DNA of 64,000 nucleotides from Bacillota bacterium (GTDB taxonomy: Bacteria > Bacillota > Clostridia > Acetivibrionales > DTU013), in assembly GCA_023426125.1 (NCBI GenBank), contig JAFABI010000086.1, positions 117,653-181,652 on the forward strand. The letters run 5' to 3'. The position numbers and the translations under genes were made by a program. Under the pieces are notes generated by a model that saw only the letters and a list, made by a program, of their open reading frames with translations, was not told the DNA's origin and made no database searches. Position 1 is the stretch's first letter. Each line of letters begins with the position of its first letter. Shown here piece after piece: positions 8,281 through 17,874 of this stretch.

Positions 8281-11031
8281 GTGGTGAATTTCATGAAATG
8301 GCTGCGGTTCAAGGCTTCCTTCGAAAACAGGTTTATCTTATACGGAGCGGTTCTTTCGGCTCTTTCCGCAATTATTACCGCCTTTACGTGTTATTTTATC
8401 AGCTACAGGCTGATATCAAACCAGTTTGAGTATGTGAACAGGATCGCTACCAGCGCGGCGGTTGAAAAAACCAATACGTATCTTGGCGAGATTGCAAACA
8501 TTATCAACCTGTCAATGAAGAGCCCGAATTTCAATACGATGATCACGTCCGACATTTTAACGCCGCAGCAGATTGTAAGCGAACAGCAGAATTATACCTC
8601 TTATTTGCAGGATATGATTCTTTACAATGACAAAATCGATGCATTGATTGTTGTAAAAAATGATATGGGTATTTTCGTAAGCGCCGCCAATTCTGTGGGC
8701 AAGCAATACACAAAATACCGCCTGTCCGAATTCTATGACCAGGTGAGGCAATATTCCAACGGAAATTTGTCCAGCCAGTTTTTCCTTGACAAGTACAAGG
8801 AAGGGTATTATGAAAGGATAGCCATCGTATGTCCGGTGCTTGAACCCTACGGGAGTGATGTCCGGGCATGCGTCATCGCCGTTTTGAGTCAGAAGCTGTC
8901 TCAGGATTTAGGATTTTCAGGCGATCGGATCGTTTTGAGCGACAATGCCGGAAATTCTGCGGCTTTAGTCGATAATTTCGGAGATCAGCCTGAAAATGGC
9001 GGGCTTACCTACAGGAACAGCCTGAATTTTTTCGGCTGGACCATCGCAAACATTTACACCTTTGAAAAAATAGAAAAACAGGTCGTCGAAAACCTATATA
9101 ACAATATTTTTATCGGCAGCGGCTGCTTCCTGTTATCCCTGCTTCTTTTGTTTTTTGCCGGCAGAAGGCTGGTGGCCCCCGTGAAGGGGATGGAAAGACA
9201 GATCCGTTCACTGAATCATTCCGATATTGAAAACAGGCCAATCGCATTTCATTCCGGAAGGATCAGCTTCAGGCGGTCAATGCTTCTGCTTTATTCCTGC
9301 ATGGTGACCATCCCCGTGGTGTTGATCACGGGAAGCTCTTATTTTTCTTCAAAGGCTGTTGTAGAGAGCCGGATAGGTTCGGTATTTGAATACAGCGCCA
9401 ACATGCTTTACCGGCAGATGGCTTTTGTTTTCCACAATTACAGCAGTACGGCCATTGAAATATCCACGGTGAATCAGACGGTGCAAGGGTACATGCACGA
9501 AGTTACGGCACCGGACATCGGCGCCAGGATGCAAAATGAGTTCAACAATGTCATCCTTTCCAATAACCTGCTGGGCCGTAAAATAGCAAATATATCGGTT
9601 TATGACACTTCATACCGCCTGATATGCTCTTCTACCTACGGACAGCCCTTTACGACGCGGCCGGACAATAAAAAAGACCTTGATTATGTCAGCAGCCATT
9701 TCGGGGATCCGCTGTGGCGAAGCTATCCCGACATGTATTTCAACTTAAGCTGTTTCAGGGTCGGGATGCAGATCAGGGATGTATCCAACCCCGGAGCGGG
9801 GAAACTTCTGGGCTATATATTGATTGATTATCAGACCGATGATATTCAGACGATGCTCAACAGCTTTTTACAGTATAGCAATGTGAAAGTAAGCCTGATG
9901 GACCCGGCCGGTGCGATTACGATGAAAACAGGTGTGGAGGAGGAACTGAATAATATACTCAAACAGGGGAGGATCGATTTTTCAAACGAAAAGGGAAGGG
10001 TTTCCTTTCGAAGCGGCGGTGCAAATTATCTCGCCGTATATGAAGAATTCGAGGAAAACGGCTGGAAGCTCATTTTCCTGCTGAAAAATTTCAATGAAAA
10101 CAGGCAGATCCTATATTACAGCATATCCATCCTGATTGGCATGCTCCTGCTTAGCTTTGCATGTTCCTACGGCTTTTCAAGAATCCTGTCGGCAAATATC
10201 TACAGACTTGTCAAAACCGTAAGGCGTGTGAAAGCGGGGGAACTGAGGATTCGCTTTAACAGCGGGACCATGGATGAGGTCGGCGAACTGGGAAACAGCT
10301 TTAATGAAATGCTGGACCGGCTTAACAGGCTGATTGAAGAAAAGTACATCTCCGAAGTCAGGGCAAAGGATGCGGAGATAAAGATGAAGGAGTATGAACT
10401 AAATCTGCTTCAGGCACAAATCAATCCTCATTTTTTATATAATACGTTAAAAACCGCTCAGTATATGGTGTTTTCCAAAGACAGCCGCGCCGAAAACATG
10501 ATCAAGCTGCTGATAAACCTTTTCAGGACAGGAATTACACGGAGTGAAAAGCTTGTCAGCGTGCAGGAGGAAATAGAACACATCAGGACCTACATCGATA
10601 TCCAGCAGATGCGCTTTTCCAACAAATTCAAAGTCAACTATAGGGTGGGAGCGGAGCTGATGAAGCTGAAAATATTGAAACTTACACTTCAACCCATCGT
10701 TGAAAATGCAATTTACCATGGGCTTGAGCTGGCGGAAGGCGAAGGCATCATCGAAATTGCCGGCGTCCAAAAAGAAGGCAGGCTTGAGTTTATCATCCGT
10801 GACAACGGAGCGGGCATAGCCGTAGAAAAACTTGCCGAGATCAAGGAGCAGCTAAGTGGGCTGAGGACAGGAAAAAGCATCGGCCTGCTCAATGTCCACG
10901 AACGGATACGGCTTTATTTCGGCAGCAACTGCGGCCTTGACATCGAAAGCGAAAAAGGTCACGGAACCACCGTCAGGGTTACGCTTCCCGATTTAAAGGA
11001 GGAAGCCGTCCAAATGCTGCTGCAGCGTTAA
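8281..11031 (+). CDS. yesM: YesM-type sensor histidine kinase with two extracytoplasmic sensor modules
   Basis: 916 residues from a GTG (a nearby ATG at 8293 is an alternative). The usual YesM kinase has one Cache-like outer domain between two membrane helices (about 580 residues). Here the order is TM (about 17-38), outer domain, TM (about 275-297), a short linker, TM (about 330-352), a second outer domain, TM (about 615-640), HAMP, His_kinase (phospho-acceptor His717 in QAQINPHFLYNTL) and HATPase_c (DNGAGI, GIGLLNVHERI-like motif). It looks like a duplication or fusion of the sensor half. It pairs with the upstream response regulator. A 14-bp palindrome covers its stop codon. Confidence 0.9.
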   Translation: MVNFMKWLRFKASFENRFILYGAVLSALSAIITAFTCYFISYRLISNQFEYVNRIATSAAVEKTNTYLGEIANIINLSMKSPNFNTMITSDILTPQQIVSEQQNYTSYLQDMILYNDKIDALIVVKNDMGIFVSAANSVGKQYTKYRLSEFYDQVRQYSNGNLSSQFFLDKYKEGYYERIAIVCPVLEPYGSDVRACVIAVLSQKLSQDLGFSGDRIVLSDNAGNSAALVDNFGDQPENGGLTYRNSLNFFGWTIANIYTFEKIEKQVVENLYNNIFIGSGCFLLSLLLLFFAGRRLVAPVKGMERQIRSLNHSDIENRPIAFHSGRISFRRSMLLLYSCMVTIPVVLITGSSYFSSKAVVESRIGSVFEYSANMLYRQMAFVFHNYSSTAIEISTVNQTVQGYMHEVTAPDIGARMQNEFNNVILSNNLLGRKIANISVYDTSYRLICSSTYGQPFTTRPDNKKDLDYVSSHFGDPLWRSYPDMYFNLSCFRVGMQIRDVSNPGAGKLLGYILIDYQTDDIQTMLNSFLQYSNVKVSLMDPAGAITMKTGVEEELNNILKQGRIDFSNEKGRVSFRSGGANYLAVYEEFEENGWKLIFLLKNFNENRQILYYSISILIGMLLLSFACSYGFSRILSANIYRLVKTVRRVKAGELRIRFNSGTMDEVGELGNSFNEMLDRLNRLIEEKYISEVRAKDAEIKMKEYELNLLQAQINPHFLYNTLKTAQYMVFSKDSRAENMIKLLINLFRTGITRSEKLVSVQEEIEHIRTYIDIQQMRFSNKFKVNYRVGAELMKLKILKLTLQPIVENAIYHGLELAEGEGIIEIAGVQKEGRLEFIIRDNGAGIAVEKLAEIKEQLSGLRTGKSIGLLNVHERIRLYFGSNCGLDIESEKGHGTTVRVTLPDLKEEAVQMLLQR

Positions 11032-11055
11032 TATTCTTTGCTTAACGCTGCAGCA
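11018..11055 (+). terminator. Palindrome across the stop codon of the kinase gene
   Basis: Perfect 14-bp inverted repeat TGCTGCAGCGTTAA / TTAACGCTGCAGCA with a 10-base loop; the TAA stop is the end of the left arm. No T run follows, so it may act as RNA-processing or stability hairpin between regulator mRNA and transporter mRNA instead of a classic terminator. Confidence 0.5.
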
Positions 11056-11093
11056 ATGGTTAAAAAAACCGATAAAAAGTTATGGTAGGGTCG

Positions 11094-11122
11094 TTTCAAC
11101 CGTATGCTTTCCGGTCTATAAT
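11094..11122 (+). promoter_or_regulatory. Probable promoter of the lpl-like sugar transport operon
   Basis: TATAAT at 11117-11122 with a weak -35 TTTCAA 17 bases upstream, which is what an activator-dependent promoter would show. It is located 45 bases before the first permease gene. Confidence 0.5.
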
Positions 11123-11166
11123 AAATTCAGGTATTTCAAAAACACTTTTTCGGGGAGATCGCATAA

Positions 11167-12126
11167 ATGTCACGGACTATTTTATCTTCCGCCTTAAAAG
11201 GCGGAAAACAGAAATTCCGCTCTTCAGAGCGGCTGAAAAAGGCTGTGCATTATAAGTACCTGTATCTGCTGTTTATTCCGGTGCTGGCATGGTATATATT
11301 GTTTTGCTATGTACCGATGTACGGTATTGTAATGGCCTTTCAGGACTATACCATGAGCAGGGGCTTTTTTAACAGTCCCTTTGTGGGATTTGCGAATTTT
11401 ATGGAATTATTCCACGATGATGACTTTCTGAGGGCATTTGCCAACACGGTGATTATCGCTGTGTACCGCATGCTTACGGAGTTTCCCTTCTCCATCATCC
11501 TGGCGCTGCTTTTAAACGAAGTGAGGCGCCTCAAATACAGAAAGACAATCCAGACCGTCATCTACCTGCCGCATTTCCTGTCATGGGTTATCGTTGCTTC
11601 CATATTTATCACGGTGTTCAGCCCGGAAAAAGGACTGGTAACGGCACTCTTCTCGACGGTAGGGATACAAATCCCCGATGTGCTGACCTCAGCCTCCTCC
11701 TTCCGCGCTGTGCTGATATTGACCGACATATGGAAGGAATCCGGGTGGATGACGGTAATTTATATTGCTGCAATGGCAAGCATAGATGTTAATCAATATG
11801 AAGCGGCTACTGTTGACGGAGCCGGACGCTGGTCGCAGATGTGGCATGTGACGCTGCCCGGTATCCGGAACACCATCGTCATCATGCTCATTCTAACGCT
11901 GGGACAGATACTGACATGGGGCTTCGATCAGATTTACAATTTCTACAACCCTCTGGTTTATGATACCGGAGATATTCTGGATACCTACATTTTCAGGACC
12001 GCAATGGCGGATAACAAGTTCAGCTATGCCGCGGCTGCCGGTTTGTTCAGGTCGCTTATCTGCACGGCGCTGCTGCTCACATCGAATAAAATCGTAAAGC
12101 TGTTTGGCGAAGAAAGTATTTATTAA
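11167..12126 (+). CDS. lplB: LplB-type ABC sugar transport permease
   Basis: 319 residues with about six membrane helices and the inner-membrane EAA loop (EAATVDGAGRWSQMWHVTLPGI) that docks the ATPase. Sequence and length match the LplB/YteP permease class for oligosaccharides of plant cell wall or host glycans. Start ATG follows GGGGAGATCGCATAA. The second permease follows after 21 bases, then the binding protein. No ATPase gene is in the locus, as usual for this class, which shares an MsmK-type ATPase coded elsewhere. Confidence 0.9.
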   Translation: MSRTILSSALKGGKQKFRSSERLKKAVHYKYLYLLFIPVLAWYILFCYVPMYGIVMAFQDYTMSRGFFNSPFVGFANFMELFHDDDFLRAFANTVIIAVYRMLTEFPFSIILALLLNEVRRLKYRKTIQTVIYLPHFLSWVIVASIFITVFSPEKGLVTALFSTVGIQIPDVLTSASSFRAVLILTDIWKESGWMTVIYIAAMASIDVNQYEAATVDGAGRWSQMWHVTLPGIRNTIVIMLILTLGQILTWGFDQIYNFYNPLVYDTGDILDTYIFRTAMADNKFSYAAAAGLFRSLICTALLLTSNKIVKLFGEESIY

Positions 12127-12147
12127 TACGAGGCGGGAGGTCATTTC

Positions 12148-13014
12148 ATGGCGGCAAGTAAGAGGTTCAGCTTGAGTAACCTGTTGATTTATGCTTTTCT
12201 TACGGTTTTCACTTTAATCATATTAATACCCGTGTGGCATATATTCGTCATATCCACATCTTCTCCCACCGTTTATATAACGGATCCCTATCACCTGATA
12301 CCGAAAAGCTTCAGCCTGGCGGAGTATCGAAGGGCTCTTTACAGCATCGGCGGAATCGCAAGGGCTTTGTCCATATCGGTGGAGATAACGGTTTTGGGAA
12401 CGTTCATCAGCATGCTCCTCACATGCTGCGGCGCTTATACCTTATCCAAAAGGGATCTTCCCGGGCGTTCGGTGTTGTTCCGCATCCTGGTTTTCACCAT
12501 GTTCTTTAACGGAGGTCTGGTTCCCTTCTATATCCTCGTACGGAATCTGAAGCTGTCCGATACGATATTGGCGCTTACATTGCCTGTCGCAATGTCTACC
12601 TACAATCTGATCATCATGAAGAATTACTTTGCCGGGCTGCCGGTAAGCCTTGAAGAGTCTGCCAAGATCGACGGCTACAATGATATGCAAATTCTCTACA
12701 AGATCATAATCCCCATCGCAAAGCCCATCATTGCGGCAATAAGCCTTTTTTATGCCGTAACTTACTGGAACGATTATTTCATGGCCACGCTTTTTATCAG
12801 TTCGAACAGGATGTTCCCCCTGCAAATCGTGCTCAGACAGATGATCATCCAGAATCTGGTCCTTGCCCAGGTGGGAGTCCAGAGCATGGGCTCGAATCCC
12901 GAGCAGTTTAAAATGGCCTGCATTATTATTGGCATTATCCCGGTCCTGTGTGTGTATCCCTTTGTTCAGAAATACTTCACCAAGGGCATTATGCTTGGCG
13001 CCGTGAAAGGATAA
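12148..13014 (+). CDS. LplC/YtcP-type ABC sugar transport permease
   Basis: 288 residues, six predicted membrane helices and the EAA loop EESAKIDGYNDMQILYKIIIP. Belongs to the YtcP/LplC group that pairs with LplB permeases. RBS GCGGGAGGTCATTTC lies just before the ATG. Co-transcribed with the upstream permease and the downstream binding protein. Together they should import an oligosaccharide sensed by the upstream two-component system. Confidence 0.9.
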   Translation: MAASKRFSLSNLLIYAFLTVFTLIILIPVWHIFVISTSSPTVYITDPYHLIPKSFSLAEYRRALYSIGGIARALSISVEITVLGTFISMLLTCCGAYTLSKRDLPGRSVLFRILVFTMFFNGGLVPFYILVRNLKLSDTILALTLPVAMSTYNLIIMKNYFAGLPVSLEESAKIDGYNDMQILYKIIIPIAKPIIAAISLFYAVTYWNDYFMATLFISSNRMFPLQIVLRQMIIQNLVLAQVGVQSMGSNPEQFKMACIIIGIIPVLCVYPFVQKYFTKGIMLGAVKG

Positions 13015-13071
13015 ATAATTCGCCAACAGGCGGATTATCGTATAAAATAAAAATGAAAAGGAGTGGATCAA

Positions 13072-14757
13072 ATGAAAAGGAAGGGCTTTATCAGGTTTAC
13101 TGCAGTTTTAATGACACTGCTTGTCCTTCTTGTGTTCACAGCAGGTTGCGGCAGCAAGTCCAACGATCAGGGCACAACCTCAGCCACAACAGCGGGTTCA
13201 TCCGCTACAACAGCAGAAGGCGCCTCGGCAGCAACTGTTGCGGATACCGGTACACCGGTACCGATACGCTGGGTCAGGTCCGGAAATGAACAGGATCCCA
13301 CAAAAGACAGGATTTTGCTGGAACTCCAGAAAAGATTGAATATTACCCTGGAGATTGTCAGCATACCCTGGGATCAAACCAATAAGCTCAATATTATGAT
13401 GGCATCGGGGGAGCAGATAGACCTTGCCAACAGCGATCCCGGAAAAACACTGAACGAATGGGCGCAGAACGGCCTTGTGCTGTCTTATGACGAATACCTG
13501 AAAGACGGAAAGTACCCGTATGTCAGTGCGGTAGTCAATGCCGAGGTGTATAAGGGGCTGAAAATCGACGGTAAGGCATATATCAAGCCATTAGGCCTGT
13601 GCCCGCAGCAGTGGGGCTATCTTATACGCCAGGATTGGCTGGATAACCTGGGCCTTAAAGTCCCCACGAACATCAGTGAGTTTTATGAAGTGATTAAGGC
13701 TTTTACAAACGGCGATCCCGATAAAAACGGCAAAAAAGATACGTACGGCTTGTATGTCAGGGCAGGCGGAGACGCGGATCCGTCAGCCTTGCAGACATAT
13801 ACATACATTGAGCGGGCCTATGCAATCAACGCGGGGGCGGGCAATTGGGTTGAACTTTCCGACGGGACCGTAACACGGTATGAAGTCTCTTATGCGGGAA
13901 AGCAAGCGGCGCAATTTATTGCGAAAGCCATCAAAGAAGGTCTGATCAACAAGGATTGGCTCAGCTTGAAGAGAGATGCCGCACAGGGGCCGGAATCAGA
14001 TGATTTTGCAGCGGGAAAATACGGCATTGCGCCCACATCGATTCCCGACGTATTTCAACAAAAGCTGGCCTCGGTCAAGCCCGATGCAAAACTGGCGTTC
14101 CTTCCGCCTCTTAACGGCGAAAACGGCGTACCCCAAAATTCCGGACATAATGGCGGCTACTGGTGGGGGAATATTATTCCCCAAACCTGCAAAAACCCTG
14201 AGAAGGTTATGGAACTGCTGGATTACGGCCTGAGTCTCGAGGGCAGGGAGCTTACGGAGTACGGAATACAGGGGATCCATTTTGCCGATTATACGGACAA
14301 CGGCAGCGGCGGCAGAATCTACAACATTAATAAGGCTGAATGCGACAAGGACTGGGACACGCAAAAGAACGGATACCTCTATCCTCTTGCATGGGGAGGA
14401 CTGAATTACTACGAATACGCTTATATTCCCATAAAGGAGAGCAATTTCAATTACGATGAGGCGTTTACCAATGTTAAGGCATGGCAGCCGGCGGATATGG
14501 CAAAAGGTCAGTTCGCAAGCTGGCAGGTCATGAACACCGCGTATGCCGTTGCAAGTCCGCTGATGAATGTTTTTGACGACAGGCTTCTGGGGGATGAGCA
14601 GAAGCTCCTGAGCATATTTGCAGAAGGCTGGCTGAAAGCAATTGTTGACAGCAACAGCTTTGAAAGCGAATGGGATAAAATGGTGGAGAAATGGATGAAT
14701 GCAGGCGGGAAAGATATTATAGAATACGGAAACGAATATTATAAAAGCAGCAAGTAA
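13072..14757 (+). CDS. Extracellular sugar-binding lipoprotein (LplA/LipO type)
   Basis: 561 residues from the ATG that lies 8 bases after GGAG; a GTG 9 bases earlier is unlikely. Signal peptide with a lipobox (FTAGC, Cys near residue 26), then a Ser/Thr/Ala-rich linker and a type 1 solute-binding fold (ITLEIVSIPWDQTNKLNIMM, DPDKNGKKDTYGLYV). The length of about 560 is usual for the LipO/YtcQ class. It captures the oligosaccharide outside and hands it to the two permeases. It is the last gene of the operon and is followed by a clear terminator. Confidence 0.9.
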   Translation: MKRKGFIRFTAVLMTLLVLLVFTAGCGSKSNDQGTTSATTAGSSATTAEGASAATVADTGTPVPIRWVRSGNEQDPTKDRILLELQKRLNITLEIVSIPWDQTNKLNIMMASGEQIDLANSDPGKTLNEWAQNGLVLSYDEYLKDGKYPYVSAVVNAEVYKGLKIDGKAYIKPLGLCPQQWGYLIRQDWLDNLGLKVPTNISEFYEVIKAFTNGDPDKNGKKDTYGLYVRAGGDADPSALQTYTYIERAYAINAGAGNWVELSDGTVTRYEVSYAGKQAAQFIAKAIKEGLINKDWLSLKRDAAQGPESDDFAAGKYGIAPTSIPDVFQQKLASVKPDAKLAFLPPLNGENGVPQNSGHNGGYWWGNIIPQTCKNPEKVMELLDYGLSLEGRELTEYGIQGIHFADYTDNGSGGRIYNINKAECDKDWDTQKNGYLYPLAWGGLNYYEYAYIPIKESNFNYDEAFTNVKAWQPADMAKGQFASWQVMNTAYAVASPLMNVFDDRLLGDEQKLLSIFAEGWLKAIVDSNSFESEWDKMVEKWMNAGGKDIIEYGNEYYKSSK

Positions 14758-14774
14758 TATCCACTGTACAGAGT

Positions 14775-14806
14775 AAAAAGCCGAGACCCGGGTGTCTTGG
14801 CTTTTT
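14775..14806 (+). terminator. Rho-independent terminator of the sugar transport operon
   Basis: Stem AAAAAGCCGAGAC / GTCTTGGCTTTTT (13 pairs, one G-T) with loop CCGGGT, ending in TTTTTCTCT, 17 bases after the binding protein stop. Confidence 0.9.
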
Positions 14807-14897
14807 CTCTGCCATACCCCGGGTGCATGACCAAATTGGTACCCGCCGCCGATTGAAGAGCATTGCCTTGAAAGTAGAATAAATTATTCCTTTATGC

Positions 14898-14903
14898 TAT
14901 AAT
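14898..14903 (+). promoter_or_regulatory. Extended -10 box for the AAA-ATPase gene
   Basis: TATGCTATAAT gives TG-N-TATAAT, an extended -10 that needs little -35. It lies 38 bases upstream of the preferred start. Confidence 0.5.
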
Positions 14904-14940
14904 GGCTTAAGAAAGCCGAAGTTGTGAAGAGGTGAATGCA

Positions 14941-16632
14941 ATGCTCAAGATTGCACTGGGTGAGGACGTATTTATCAATTATATTGAAAATAGCGATATA
15001 TACATTGACAAGAGCTTATTTATCAAAGATATCATCGATAATGCTAATAAAGTGGTGCTCATCACTAGGCCGCGAAGATTTGGGAAAACATTGAATATGA
15101 CCATGCTAAAGGCATATTTTGAAAAATGGGAGGATGAGTCCGCAGAGGATCGTTCCGGATATTTTAAGAATCTTAAAATATGGGGGTGCGGGGAAGAATA
15201 TACCTCTCATTTTGGGAAATATCCGGTGATATTTATGACCTTGAAGGATATAGAGAGCAATCGCTGGGAGCTATGCTATGAAGGGCTTAAAAGCAAAATA
15301 GCGGATATTTTCAATCTTCACCGGACGGTTATGAATATTTTGGAGCCTGAGGAAAAGGAATACTATAAGGATATTTTGTTTAAGAGGGCAAGCGAAGTAG
15401 CTTTTGGACAGGCAATAGGCAAGCTGACCTATTGGCTTGAAAAAAAATACAGAGAAAAGGCAATTCTCCTGATTGACGAGTATGACGCGCCCATCAATGA
15501 CGGATATACCTACGGGTATTCGGAGGAAGCGATCCTGTTCATGAAAAATATGTTTGGAGCTGCGATGAAAACCAATCCATCACTCCAGAAAGCAGTCATT
15601 ACCGGGCTGACCAAGATTGCCGGGAAGAGCTTGTTCTCCAAGCTGAATCATTTTATATCCTATAATGTGCTCAAAAAGGACTATAGCGAATACTTCGGCT
15701 TTACACAGGAGGAAGTCCAATATGCCATAAAAAAAAGCGAAGTCAAGCATGGCATGGATGAGATATCCTCCTGGTATAACGGATATAATTTCGGCGGGAC
15801 GACACCGATTTACAATCCCTGGTCTATAATGAATGTTTGTGCATTTCCGGATGAAACGTTAAAAGCCCATTGGATAAATACTTCATCCGAGGGGTCACTG
15901 GGCCAGGTATTAAATAATTTATCAATAGCGGCAAAAGAGAAGCTATATGAGCTTTCAATGGGAAAGTCCTTTGAATTGCCTTTGAAAGACGATGTGACGT
16001 ACGAAAATTTAAAGGTGCAAAGCGATGTTTTATGGAGTTTTTTGCTCTATGCAGGTTATTTGACGGCTAAGGGAGCAAAAGATAATATGGCTGAATTCTA
16101 TGTGCCCAATTATGAAGTAAAAGAAGCGCTGAAAGCGACCATGGAGCGCTGGATCCTGGAACAGACCGGGGGTACCGAGGAAGTCAATATCATGATCAAT
16201 GCCATGCTCACGGGAGATAAGGATTTATTTGGTGAAAAGCTGGCGGATTTTGTATTTAACAGCTTTTCCTATTTCGACACCGCAGACAGGAAACCGGAGA
16301 TGGTATACCATGCATTTGTTTTAGGACTTCTGGCGCATGTTCAGAATAATTATTATTTTAATTCCAATCCGGTTGCAGGGCGTGGCAGGGCGGATGTCCT
16401 ACTAATGCCGAAGGCTGGTAGTCTATCCGGAAATGCGGTAATTCTGGAGTTTAAGCAAGCAGGCGAAGCAGGCAAAATAGAAGCTGCCGCAACGGAAGGG
16501 TTAAAACAAATTAAGGAAAAGAACTATATCAGTGAAGTACAAAAAAGAGGTGCCGCCGCTGTTTATGCTTATGGCATCGGATTTTCCGGCAGAGAGGTTA
16601 AGATCGTCATGCAAAAAATAGAAGGGAAATAA
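14941..16632 (+). CDS. AAA-ATPase-like / PD-(D/E)XK nuclease-fold protein
   Basis: 563 residues; start ATG chosen because GAAGAGGTG lies about 7 bases upstream (a GTG 9 bases earlier is possible). An N-terminal AAA-ATPase_like region contains a Walker A variant TRPRRFGKT near residues 42-51 and a Walker B ILLIDEYD near 172-181. The C-terminus has a PD-(D/E)XK_9 core: RADVLLMP then VILEFKQA near 490-510. This family is common and often multi-copy in anaerobic Firmicutes and Bacteroidetes; its biological role is unknown, with a nuclease or defence role only suspected. It is monocistronic between two terminated or convergent genes. Confidence 0.88.
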   Translation: MLKIALGEDVFINYIENSDIYIDKSLFIKDIIDNANKVVLITRPRRFGKTLNMTMLKAYFEKWEDESAEDRSGYFKNLKIWGCGEEYTSHFGKYPVIFMTLKDIESNRWELCYEGLKSKIADIFNLHRTVMNILEPEEKEYYKDILFKRASEVAFGQAIGKLTYWLEKKYREKAILLIDEYDAPINDGYTYGYSEEAILFMKNMFGAAMKTNPSLQKAVITGLTKIAGKSLFSKLNHFISYNVLKKDYSEYFGFTQEEVQYAIKKSEVKHGMDEISSWYNGYNFGGTTPIYNPWSIMNVCAFPDETLKAHWINTSSEGSLGQVLNNLSIAAKEKLYELSMGKSFELPLKDDVTYENLKVQSDVLWSFLLYAGYLTAKGAKDNMAEFYVPNYEVKEALKATMERWILEQTGGTEEVNIMINAMLTGDKDLFGEKLADFVFNSFSYFDTADRKPEMVYHAFVLGLLAHVQNNYYFNSNPVAGRGRADVLLMPKAGSLSGNAVILEFKQAGEAGKIEAAATEGLKQIKEKNYISEVQKRGAAAVYAYGIGFSGREVKIVMQKIEGK

Positions 16633-16685
16633 ATGTCCCATCCCAGGTTCAAAAGTTCAGCGCTCAATTTGTCCTAAATAAATAT

Positions 16686-17813
16686 CTATGCTAATGCCGT
16701 TTTCTCGAGCTTTTGCGACACTAACCTTGCAAATCTCCTCTCGGTATCTTTATAAGCTTCAGTACTGGTAACGGTATCAGGATTGCTTTTCAGGCTTGCT
16801 TGACTGCCAAGCAGGTCTTTCAATCTGTTTTCAAAAGGCTGTAGTTCCGACCAGATATCCAGCTTTTTCATATTATAAAAAGCAAGCATTTTAGCATTAT
16901 TCTCTTTCTTATATTTTTCTATAAAATTTTCCACTTTGGCATAGAGCTTTTTTAAGGGACTGCGAGCGCGGTTTAATTCATCAATCTCCCGCTGGTACAT
17001 ATCCATGGTTTCTTCATAGGCAGTCACTTTATGATATGCACCGATAGTATCGAATAAAGCCTTGACTGCCGTATCTTTTACAAAAACCGACAACCTGGAG
17101 TCGTCTACTGCGCCTACGAGCTCATAGAGCGAAAACATGGCATTTTCCGGGTTCGGGTCTTTGGGATCAAGGACGGGACATTTTTTTATAATGCCTTCCA
17201 AGCCTCTAATATCCCTATAGCTCATATATTCAATAAATTTTTGATCGCTATTTTGTGCGTCAATGCTTTCCAGTCCTGTTTTTAAATCCCTTAAAGAGAT
17301 GTTACCACCCGCTTTTTTTACAATTTCCTTTGCAGAATTCAAAATTGAAAATAAATGCTCACTGAACTTGTTAACATCGAACATTTCTTTATTATGGTTC
17401 ATACCATACATAGACAGCGTATTTGCCGAATAATCAAAGAAATTTTCAAATTTGCCTGCAAGCTTACCGACCTCCGCCTTAGCCACAAATCCAAATACTT
17501 CATCCAGCGCTTTCAGTTTTTCTGAACGCTCGTTTCCCGGTGAATCTTTCAATATTTCGTCCTTTATCCTGCTATATTCCAGCGCAAGACTTTCCACAAA
17601 GGAGGAATCCTTATCCTTATTTCTTTCAATTGAATCTTTTAACCTTTTCTGATATTCCGTCCTTAACAAGCCTTCCGGTGACATATCAGCCACATAGTTT
17701 TGTGAGGCGGTGCCGGAGACTCCGGTGCTGCCTGAACTTGTAACTTCTCCGGCGCGCTTTGGAACAGGTTGTTGGCTGTAATCATATCTGGATGCCAATA
17801 TATTTACATACAT
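16686..17813 (-). CDS. Uncharacterised 375-residue soluble helical protein
   Basis: I do not recognise a family. No signal peptide or membrane helix is visible. Residues 15-45 are rich in Ser, Gly and Thr and look disordered; the rest is mostly charged helix with likely coiled-coil stretches (residues 50-75 and about 275-320, rich in Lys, Glu and Asp). The N-terminus MYVNILASRYDYSQ and the flexible next segment resemble secreted substrates or flagellar/scaffold-associated proteins, but that is only an impression. ATG follows AAGGAGTT. It is convergent with the AAA-ATPase gene and stands alone, with 53 bases between the two stops. Confidence 0.7.
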   Translation of the reverse strand: MYVNILASRYDYSQQPVPKRAGEVTSSGSTGVSGTASQNYVADMSPEGLLRTEYQKRLKDSIERNKDKDSSFVESLALEYSRIKDEILKDSPGNERSEKLKALDEVFGFVAKAEVGKLAGKFENFFDYSANTLSMYGMNHNKEMFDVNKFSEHLFSILNSAKEIVKKAGGNISLRDLKTGLESIDAQNSDQKFIEYMSYRDIRGLEGIIKKCPVLDPKDPNPENAMFSLYELVGAVDDSRLSVFVKDTAVKALFDTIGAYHKVTAYEETMDMYQREIDELNRARSPLKKLYAKVENFIEKYKKENNAKMLAFYNMKKLDIWSELQPFENRLKDLLGSQASLKSNPDTVTSTEAYKDTERRFARLVSQKLEKTALA

Positions 17814-17874
17814 ATTTTTAACTCCTTATTTAATAATCAATATATCGGCAGAGTTTAGTTGCAATATTATAGAA

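Noticed and set aside
12442..13071. 209-codon open frame on the minus strand across the second sugar permease
   Set aside because: It is the antisense of a clear permease gene, has no RBS and its composition (many His, Asp, Gln) is typical of antisense reading.
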